From contig CAJGEA010000113.1 of assembly GCA_904502015.1 (NCBI GenBank), positions 1 to 6,260 on the forward strand: DNA of 6,260 nt. Reading direction: 5' to 3'. The notes under the pieces were generated by a model. It was not told where the DNA came from and made no database searches. It saw only the letters and a list, made by a program, of their open reading frames with translations. The stretch is from an uncultured Clostridia bacterium (lineage in GTDB: Bacteria > Bacillota > Clostridia > Oscillospirales > CAG-272). Positions 1 through 5,068 of this stretch are shown one piece after another. How positions within the stretch are numbered: the first letter of the stretch is position 1; the number at the start of each line of letters is the position of its first letter. A program made the position numbers and the translations under genes.

Positions 1-107
1 GGGACGATACCATCATTATCGTTTCCCACGATCATGACAGCGCCCACGCCCTCGGCGCGCAGATGCAGGAGATGATCCGCGCCCGCGCCAAGTCGGCAGG
101 GCGGTGA
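1..107 (+). CDS. argR: Arginine repressor ArgR, C-terminal fragment (cut by the window's left edge)
   Basis: Only the last 34 codons are present, read from base 3 to the TGA at 105-107. The peptide opens with DDTIIIVSHDHDSA and ends RAKSAGR. In ArgR/AhrC proteins the C-terminal oligomerisation domain carries a GDDT motif whose two aspartates contact the bound arginine; the two bases before the first Asp codon fit a Gly codon ending GG. The following beta strand and helix (about 20 residues) also match the usual ArgR ending. Position supports the call, because argR/ahrC lies directly upstream of recN in Bacillus and many Clostridia. By family knowledge it would be a hexameric, arginine-dependent regulator of arginine synthesis and breakdown genes. 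The DNA-binding N-terminus is outside the window, so the identification rests on this short motif plus context. Confidence 0.8.
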   Translation, partial: DDTIIIVSHDHDSAHALGAQMQEMIRARAKSAGR

Positions 108-115
108 CGTGTATT

Positions 116-134
116 GCAGGGGTGAAACCCCTGC
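116..134 (+). other. Perfect hairpin between argR and recN
   Basis: GCAGGGG (116-122) and CCCCTGC (128-134) are perfect reverse complements separated by TGAAA. The stem is 7 bp, six of them G:C, and starts 8 bases after the argR stop. No T-run follows (the next bases are GTGATCGTCCCCC), so it is not a standard intrinsic terminator. It could stabilise or process the mRNA between argR and recN, or partly attenuate transcription. The rest of gap 108-176 holds only the recN ribosome binding site. Confidence 0.6.
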
Positions 135-162
135 GTGATCGTCCCCCACTGCTTGTATCACG

Positions 163-169
163 AAAGGAG
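163..169 (+). promoter_or_regulatory. recN ribosome binding site (decides the start codon)
   Basis: AAAGGAG lies 7 bases upstream of the ATG at 177. This supports 177 over the in-frame GTG at 135, which would add 14 residues not typical of RecN and has no comparable site in front of it. Confidence 0.85.
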
Positions 170-176
170 AACCGCC

Positions 177-1853
177 ATGCTGCAATCCCTACATATTGAT
201 AATATTGCCGTCATCCGCACGGTGGACGTGGATCTGTGCGGCGGACTGTGCGTGCTCACGGGGGAAACGGGCGCGGGAAAATCCCTGCTCATTGACAGTT
301 TGAACTGTCTGATGGGCGGGCGTGTCAGCCGCGAGCTGATCCGTACGGGTGAAGAACGCGCGACCATCAGCGCGCTTTTCTCGTCCCCAGAGGGGGAGGC
401 GGCCCGCTTGCTTGGCGAGCTGGGCATCGATGTTCCAGAGGGGGATGGACTCATGCTCCAGCGCACCGTCACGCGCGATGGGCGTTCTACGGCCCGCGTC
501 AACGGCCGCGCTGTGACGCAGAGTATTTTGCGCGAGATCGGTGCATGCCTTGTCAACATCCACGGGCAGAGCGATAACCAAAAGCTCATGCAATCTACGG
601 CGCACCGTGAGCTGCTGGATGATTATGCCCAAAACGAGGCCGAGAGAGCCGCGTATACCGCCCTGTACGCCGAGTGGAAGGGCGTGCGCGACGAGATCAG
701 CCGCTTGCGGCAGGACGTAGCCGAGCGTATCCGCACCCGCGAGATGCTGGAGTTCCAGATTCGGGACATTGACACGGCCAAGCTCCGCGAGGGAGAGGAA
801 GAAAAACTCACCGAGCGGCGGGATAAGCTGCTCCATCTGGAGAAAATCAACCGTCAGGTCAACCTCGCCTGCCGCGTGCTGACCGACGGAGAAAAAGCCA
901 CCGTCACAAGCCTTTGTGACCGCGCCGAGTCGGCGCTGGAGCAAATCGCCCCCATCATTCCCGCGTGCGACGAGCTGATGGAACGCATCCGCGCCATCCG
1001 CGCCGAGGCTGAGGACATTGCCGATGCCGTGCGGGTGTTCGGTGACGAGGATGTGGGCGACCCCACCGCCGAGCTGGATAAGCTCGAGGGGCGGCTGGAT
1101 ACCATCTCAAAGCTCGCGCGAAAATACGGCCCGACGGTAAAGGATATTTTAGCGTTCCGCGACGGGGCGGCGAACCGACTGCAAATCATCGATACCGCCG
1201 ACGAGCGTATCGGTGAGCTGGAACAGCAGGAATGCGCGTTGTCCGAGCGTATGATGCAGATCGCGTCATCGCTGACACAGACACGAGCCTCGGCGGCAAC
1301 CGCCCTGTCGGACGCCGTGCAGGAGGCGTTGGCGTTTTTGGATATGCCCAAGGTGCGCTTCTCGGCGGCGGTCACGCCTACCGAGGGATTTACCCCCGAC
1401 GGCATGGACAGCGTGGAATTTCTGATATCCACCAACCCGGGCGAGCCGCTTTTGCCCATGATCCGCATTGCCTCGGGCGGCGAGCTCTCCCGCATCATGC
1501 TGGCCATCCGCAGTGTGCTCAATGAGCGCTACGGCGTGCCGACGTCCATCTATGACGAGGTGGATACCGGCATTTCGGGCCGCACCGCACGCAAGGTGGG
1601 CATCAAGCTCGCCCAAATTGCCAAGGGAACGCAGGTCGTCTGCGTGACCCATTCGGCGCAGGTGGCCTCGCTGGCCGATGCGCATTATCTCATTGAAAAG
1701 CAGGAGGCCGACGGGCGCGCCGAGACCTCCATCCGCCGCCTGGAGCACGGGGAACGGGTGGACGAGATTGCCCGCATTCTCGGAGGCCTTGACGTGACCG
1801 ACTCCCAGCGGGAGGCGGCGCGCGAGCTGATCGCCGAGCGGGAACGCTTGTAA
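177..1853 (+). CDS. recN: DNA repair protein RecN (SMC-like ATPase)
   Basis: RecN is a cytoplasmic SMC-family ATPase that gathers at DNA double-strand breaks and helps prepare them for RecA-dependent recombination. From ATG 177 the product is 558 residues, the normal length for the family, and it begins MLQSLHIDNIAVI like other RecN proteins. Visible motifs in order: Walker A GETGAGKS (29-36); Q-loop region NIHGQSDNQ with HGQ at 129-131; a charged coiled-coil section from about 145 to 345, including QIRDIDTAKLREGEE near 194; ABC signature SGGELS (433-438); Walker B ending SIYDEVDTGISG with Asp460 and Glu461; and a switch histidine in THSAQVASLAD (His492). All catalytic residues are present, so the gene looks intact. 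It follows argR by 69 bases and precedes the lipoprotein gene by 33, suggesting co-transcription. No LexA-type operator was recognised in front of it. Confidence 0.98.
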   Translation: MLQSLHIDNIAVIRTVDVDLCGGLCVLTGETGAGKSLLIDSLNCLMGGRVSRELIRTGEERATISALFSSPEGEAARLLGELGIDVPEGDGLMLQRTVTRDGRSTARVNGRAVTQSILREIGACLVNIHGQSDNQKLMQSTAHRELLDDYAQNEAERAAYTALYAEWKGVRDEISRLRQDVAERIRTREMLEFQIRDIDTAKLREGEEEKLTERRDKLLHLEKINRQVNLACRVLTDGEKATVTSLCDRAESALEQIAPIIPACDELMERIRAIRAEAEDIADAVRVFGDEDVGDPTAELDKLEGRLDTISKLARKYGPTVKDILAFRDGAANRLQIIDTADERIGELEQQECALSERMMQIASSLTQTRASAATALSDAVQEALAFLDMPKVRFSAAVTPTEGFTPDGMDSVEFLISTNPGEPLLPMIRIASGGELSRIMLAIRSVLNERYGVPTSIYDEVDTGISGRTARKVGIKLAQIAKGTQVVCVTHSAQVASLADAHYLIEKQEADGRAETSIRRLEHGERVDEIARILGGLDVTDSQREAARELIAERERL

Positions 1854-1886
1854 CGATGTACTTTTATACGAAAGGATATAGAAACT

Positions 1887-3899
1887 ATGAGAATGGGATG
1901 CTTGACACTGTGCCTGATCTTGATCTTGTCGGCACTTGTGATTACGTTGGTCGCCTGCAATAAGGGCGACACCCCCGCGGACACCGAAGCGGAGGAAACC
2001 ACCCTGGCCGTGACCGACACCGAGGCTGAAACGCAGCCCGCCACCGAGGCCGAGACCGATGGTGAGGAAACCACCGCCGCCGAAACCGAAACCGAGACCG
2101 AGACTGAGACTGAACCGCCTATGGTTATCGGTAAATTCTCCTCTCCCACCGTGCTGAGAGGATTTTCCAGCAAGCAATCCAGAATGATCACGGCCGCGGG
2201 GTGCGAGCTGACCTACAACGAGGACGGCTCCATCACGGCCACGGGTACGTGGGGCGTGGGCGACCGCTTCGCTCCCATGATCAGCCTGTGCTACGTGCGC
2301 CTGATGGACAAATACTATACGGACTTTGATAAAAACGGCGGCCGCGAGGGCCTGCCTAATGCCGAGGGGCAAGCCAAGTACCCCGTGGTAGCCGTGAAGC
2401 TGAAGATGGATGCCTCCATCAATCGGGACGGCGCTCTGGATTTCAGCTTGGGTATTAACAGCAATACCAGACAAGGCAAGGGCGAGCCCACGATTTACTC
2501 GGGTGCGAGCGGGGATGCGGACTACTTCATTTTCGATATGAGCCGCGAGCCTGCGTTCACCACCAACAACCTCGAATATCTGGATTTCTACTGGACGTAC
2601 GGTAAGGGCACTGCGGAGAATCTGGGTGCCGCTATGACGCTGTACGAGATCCGCCTGTTCCAAACCGTGGAGGCCGCCGCCGCGTGGAGCGGTTTGTCCC
2701 TTGACGGTGAGAATGAGAAGGAGGAAGCCGAGAAGCTGGGCGGCTACGAGCTGACGGTGGATGCCTCCGCGCTGAATGACAATATGCAGTCCATGTTCCA
2801 CGGCACCGAGGTCAAAAACGAGACCGTCATGTTCCTGGACTACGGCGACTCCAAGACCCTCATGTATCCCATTGACACCGTTTTGTCTGTGACCTCCTAC
2901 GATGGTACGATCACCTACGTGGAGGGGCGGGACTACGCGGTGCAGGACGGCCGGCTGGTGCTCTTGCGAGGCTCCAACATCCCCTGCATTACCCGGGAAG
3001 AATACCACAATCCCAATAAGTACTCGGGCCTTATGGTCAATTACGACGGCGTGGTGCTGCCCACCTTCCACGTCGGCGGCGGCCCGCACATCACCTGCTG
3101 GCAGGTCAACGTGACCTATACCCATGCCGAGGACGTAAGTCCCTATGCTCTGTACGATTACAGTCAGGTGTACGCCGACTTCATCGGTAAGCTGGAGCGT
3201 GGTAAGGACGTGACTGTGATGTTCTATGGCGACAGTATCACCTACGGAGCGGATTCCAGCTTCATCGACCGCTATGATCCCTACCAGTACAGCTACCCCA
3301 TCCTGCTGGTGGAGAGTCTGGCTAAGCTGTACGGATATACCCTCCATTTCACCGAATCGGTTTCCCCCACGCCCGAGAGAAGCATTTCCTACGGCGACCG
3401 CGGTGTTATCCGCTACGTCAATACTGCGGTGGGCGGCTGGACGACAGGTGGCGGCATCGGCTCGATGGGAACTCATATGTATCCTCAACTGCAAAAGTAC
3501 GGCTGCGACCTACTTGTAATCGCTTTCGGTATGAATGACGCTACTATGGGCAGATCGCCCCGAGAGTTCCGCGGTGACGTGGAAACCCTCGTGGATGCCG
3601 TGCTGGAGAAGGTGCCCGACACCGCCATCATGATGGTATCTCCCATGCGCGGACACCCCACGACGGGGTACGACAACCGCCAGGTCGGCATGGAGGCACA
3701 GCTTCTTGCCAGTGCCGCGGCTTACCGCAAGCAGGGAGTGGCGTGCGCCGCCGCCTGCGTGGCCTCGGTCAGCGACGCCATCCTGCAGCGCAAGACCTTC
3801 AACGATTACTCGGGCAATAACCTCAACCACCCCAACGATTATTTCTGCCGCGTATACGCGCAGGTGTTGCTCCAGACACTCCTTGGATGCTACGATTGA
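1887..3899 (+). CDS. Secreted lipoprotein with C-terminal SGNH/GDSL hydrolase domain
   Basis: The product (670 residues) is a predicted lipid-anchored surface esterase; its substrate is unknown. Residues 1-24 form a lipoprotein signal peptide: a short basic start, a hydrophobic core and lipobox LVAC with Cys24. Residues 28-78 are a Thr/Glu-rich linker, ending in alternating T-E pairs. Residues about 80-280 look like a beta-rich domain of unrecognised family. Residues about 285-420 form a second beta-rich module (HGTEV at 305-309, VEGRDY from 345). The SGNH hydrolase domain runs from about 440 to the end: block I YGDSITYGAD with nucleophile Ser450, block II Gly in NTAVGGW (about 516), block III GMNDAT with Asn550, and block V NHPND with His648. 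The residue three before this His, normally Asp, is Asn645. Related enzymes deacetylate polysaccharides, as in two-domain CE2-type esterases, but that activity is only inferred here. AAAGGA (1871-1876) sits 10 bases before the ATG; an in-frame ATG at 1893 is also possible. Confidence 0.88.
   Translation: MRMGCLTLCLILILSALVITLVACNKGDTPADTEAEETTLAVTDTEAETQPATEAETDGEETTAAETETETETETEPPMVIGKFSSPTVLRGFSSKQSRMITAAGCELTYNEDGSITATGTWGVGDRFAPMISLCYVRLMDKYYTDFDKNGGREGLPNAEGQAKYPVVAVKLKMDASINRDGALDFSLGINSNTRQGKGEPTIYSGASGDADYFIFDMSREPAFTTNNLEYLDFYWTYGKGTAENLGAAMTLYEIRLFQTVEAAAAWSGLSLDGENEKEEAEKLGGYELTVDASALNDNMQSMFHGTEVKNETVMFLDYGDSKTLMYPIDTVLSVTSYDGTITYVEGRDYAVQDGRLVLLRGSNIPCITREEYHNPNKYSGLMVNYDGVVLPTFHVGGGPHITCWQVNVTYTHAEDVSPYALYDYSQVYADFIGKLERGKDVTVMFYGDSITYGADSSFIDRYDPYQYSYPILLVESLAKLYGYTLHFTESVSPTPERSISYGDRGVIRYVNTAVGGWTTGGGIGSMGTHMYPQLQKYGCDLLVIAFGMNDATMGRSPREFRGDVETLVDAVLEKVPDTAIMMVSPMRGHPTTGYDNRQVGMEAQLLASAAAYRKQGVACAAACVASVSDAILQRKTFNDYSGNNLNHPNDYFCRVYAQVLLQTLLGCYD
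2082..2114 (+). repeat. Hexanucleotide repeat encoding Thr-Glu pairs
   Basis: The unit GARACY (GAA/GAG followed by ACC/ACT) is repeated five and a half times in frame and encodes alternating Glu-Thr at residues 66-76 of the lipoprotein, at the end of its longer Thr/Glu-rich linker. Because the unit is six bases, gain or loss of copies would keep the frame and only change linker length. Third-position variation (GAA to GAG, ACC to ACT) shows the repeat is not freshly expanded. Confidence 0.85.
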
Positions 3900-3930
3900 T
3901 TGCCTATAAGGAAGATACGGGGGTTGAATT

Positions 3931-4401
3931 ATGGTAAAAACCAACGCGATGCGGATGCTGGACGCCGCTAAAATTCCCTACGAGGTGCTGACCTACGAGG
4001 TGGACGAGTCCGATCTGTCGGGTGCGCACATTGCCGAGCAGGTGGGACTCCCCATGAATATGGTGTTCAAGACCCTGGTGGCCAAGGGGGACAAGACGGG
4101 GCATCTCGTGTTCTGCATCCCCGTTGACCGTGAGATCGACCTGCGCCCCGCCGCCGCTCTCACGGGTAACAAGAAGATCGAGATGGTTCACGTCAAGGAT
4201 CTTCTGGGGCTCACGGGCTACATCCGCGGCGGATGCTCTCCCATCGGCATGAAAAAGAAGTTTCCCACCTACTTTGACGCCACCGCCGCCGACCACGAGA
4301 AGATCACGGTCAGCGCGGGTGTGCGCGGCGCACAACTTCTGCTCGACCGCGAGGCTCTTGTGAAATTCGTGGGCGGGCGGCTGATCGACGTCGCCAGGTA
4401 A
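3931..4401 (+). CDS. ybaK: YbaK/EbsC-family Cys-tRNA(Pro) deacylase
   Basis: The 156-residue cytoplasmic protein matches the YbaK/EbsC family over its whole length. Members hydrolyse Cys-tRNA(Pro), the product of mischarging by prolyl-tRNA synthetase, and so prevent cysteine entering at proline codons. Seen in the sequence: the family-typical start MVKTNAMRML; the VFKTLV segment with Lys47, corresponding to the essential lysine of characterised YbaK; VDREIDLR (65-72); and the glycine-rich loop GGCSPIGMKKK (100-110), which forms part of the substrate pocket. The start at 3931 is preferred because the KTNAM segment is conserved. The upstream signal is not clear-cut: GGGGG at 3919-3923 has good spacing, while the better AAGGAAG (3908-3914) is 16 bases away. 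The gene follows the lipoprotein gene by 31 bases and is the last before the terminator. Its neighbours share no pathway with it. Related ProX or free-standing INS-like domains are the alternative, but the match is best to YbaK. Confidence 0.93.
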   Translation: MVKTNAMRMLDAAKIPYEVLTYEVDESDLSGAHIAEQVGLPMNMVFKTLVAKGDKTGHLVFCIPVDREIDLRPAAALTGNKKIEMVHVKDLLGLTGYIRGGCSPIGMKKKFPTYFDATAADHEKITVSAGVRGAQLLLDREALVKFVGGRLIDVAR

Positions 4402-4412
4402 CCAAGACAAGA

Positions 4413-4455
4413 AAAAGAGAGAGGAAATTTTTTTGGAAAATTTCCTCTTTCTTTT
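4413..4455 (+). terminator. Intrinsic terminator-like hairpin after ybaK
   Basis: Bases 4413-4431 pair with 4437-4455 over 19 bp with one G:T wobble (4419/4449), leaving a 5-base loop. The 3' arm is pyrimidine-rich (CCTCTTTCTTTT) and supplies the U-rich end. The hairpin starts 11 bases after the ybaK stop. Read from the other strand, the complementary arm ends in a T-run followed by CTTG, so it could act in both directions. It separates the argR-ybaK unit from the sigma factor unit. Confidence 0.75.
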
Positions 4456-4460
4456 GTAAC

Positions 4461-4486
4461 ATTCAGTTTCCAAAAGGTAACTGAAT
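4461..4486 (+). promoter_or_regulatory. Perfect inverted repeat in the sigma factor leader, with a possible ECF-type -35 next to it
   Basis: ATTCAGTT (4461-4468) and AACTGAAT (4479-4486) are exact reverse complements. Inside them CC and GG add two more pairs around an AAAA loop, after one T/T mismatch. TGTAAC, which resembles the AAC-type -35 element of ECF sigma promoters, lies directly upstream at 4455-4460, and GTAAC recurs at 4477-4481. I found no convincing -10 for an ECF or housekeeping sigma factor at the expected spacing. The repeat may be an operator or an RNA hairpin; self-regulation by the encoded sigma factor is a guess from the -35-like hexamer. Confidence 0.4.
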
Positions 4487-4489
4487 AGG

Positions 4490-4511
4490 TGAGGCACCCG
4501 AGAGAGCCTCA
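4490..4511 (+). promoter_or_regulatory. Small hairpin abutting the sigma factor ribosome binding site
   Basis: TGAGGC (4490-4495) and GCCTCA (4506-4511) are exact reverse complements around a 10-base loop. The 3' arm touches the Shine-Dalgarno run AAAAGGAGGA (4511-4520). AGGAGG at 4514-4519 lies 6 bases before the ATG at 4526 and is a very strong site. The hairpin could affect ribosome access, but with a 6-bp stem this is uncertain. Confidence 0.35.
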
Positions 4512-4525
4512 AAAGGAGGATCGAT

Positions 4526-5068
4526 ATGTTAGACAATCAGATCATTGACCTGTACTTTGCACGGGACGAGCGCGCCATCACCGAAACCGACAAAAAGCAC
4601 GGTGCCGTGTGTATGAATCTGTCGCTCAACATCCTGCAAAGCCGCCCCGATGCCGAGGAATGCCTGAACGACACCTATCTGGCCGCGTGGAACAAGATCC
4701 CGCCCGAGCGCCCCACCTATTTCCGCGCGTTTCTGTGCCGCATTACCCGCAATCTGTCGCTGGAGCGATTCCGTTTTCTGCATCAGAAGAAGCGCAACCG
4801 CGACCTTGAGGTGTCGCTGGACGAGCTGGAAGGCTGCATTCTCATGCCCGAGGAGCGGGCAGGGGAGCTCGCCGAGCATCTTTCCAATTTTCTGAGGACG
4901 CAGGAGAAGACCGATCGTCTTTTGTTCATGGGACGGTATTTCCACGCCTGCTCGGTCAAGGTGCTGGCACAAAAGAGCGGTCTGCGGGAGAATACCGTGT
5001 CTGTGCGCCTGCACCGCACCCGTGAGCGGCTGCGAGCCTACCTCGAGGAAAGGGGGTACAGCGTATGA
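4526..5068 (+). CDS. Sigma-70 family RNA polymerase sigma factor, ECF-like (regions 2 and 4)
   Basis: The 180-residue protein is a short sigma factor that would direct RNA polymerase to a dedicated set of promoters, probably in response to a cell-surface signal. Region 2 spans roughly residues 5-90: DLYFARDERAI (8-18), then the core-binding segment DAEECLNDTYLAAWNKIPP (42-60) and FLCRITRN (69-76). Region 4 spans about 113-175 and holds a helix-turn-helix: CSVKVLAQKSGLRENTVSVR (142-161), followed by LHRTRERL. Region 3 is absent and the linker (about 86-112) is short, as in ECF sigma factors. The DAEECxNDTY form of region 2 is common in clostridial sigma factors paired with membrane proteins. 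An excellent AGGAGG site precedes the ATG. Its last codons overlap the start of the next gene (ATGA), so the two are translationally coupled. The target regulon cannot be read from this window. Confidence 0.92.
   Translation: MLDNQIIDLYFARDERAITETDKKHGAVCMNLSLNILQSRPDAEECLNDTYLAAWNKIPPERPTYFRAFLCRITRNLSLERFRFLHQKKRNRDLEVSLDELEGCILMPEERAGELAEHLSNFLRTQEKTDRLLFMGRYFHACSVKVLAQKSGLRENTVSVRLHRTRERLRAYLEERGYSV

Noticed and set aside
116..134. Rho-independent terminator after argR
   Set aside because: The hairpin is good but is followed by GTGATCG, not a T-run, so it is listed only as a hairpin.
135..176. Upstream GTG start for recN adding 14 residues
   Set aside because: The added residues do not resemble RecN N-termini, and the ATG at 177 has a good ribosome site and the family's usual MLxxLxIxN start.
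1232..1525. Second plus-strand frame inside recN
   Set aside because: It is out of frame with intact recN motifs and gives an Arg/Gly/His-rich product typical of a shadow frame.
1266..3494. Long minus-strand open frame (742 codons) across the end of recN and the lipoprotein gene
   Set aside because: It lies opposite two well-supported genes. Its translation has no recognisable domain and is rich in His, Gly and Arg, as expected for the antisense of GC-rich coding DNA. Its Gly/Leu/Phe run is the mirror of the Thr/Glu linker.
3904..4536. Minus-strand open frame (210 codons) opposite ybaK and the leader
   Set aside because: It runs through the terminator and is antisense to a clear YbaK-family gene; no motif or family resemblance was found.
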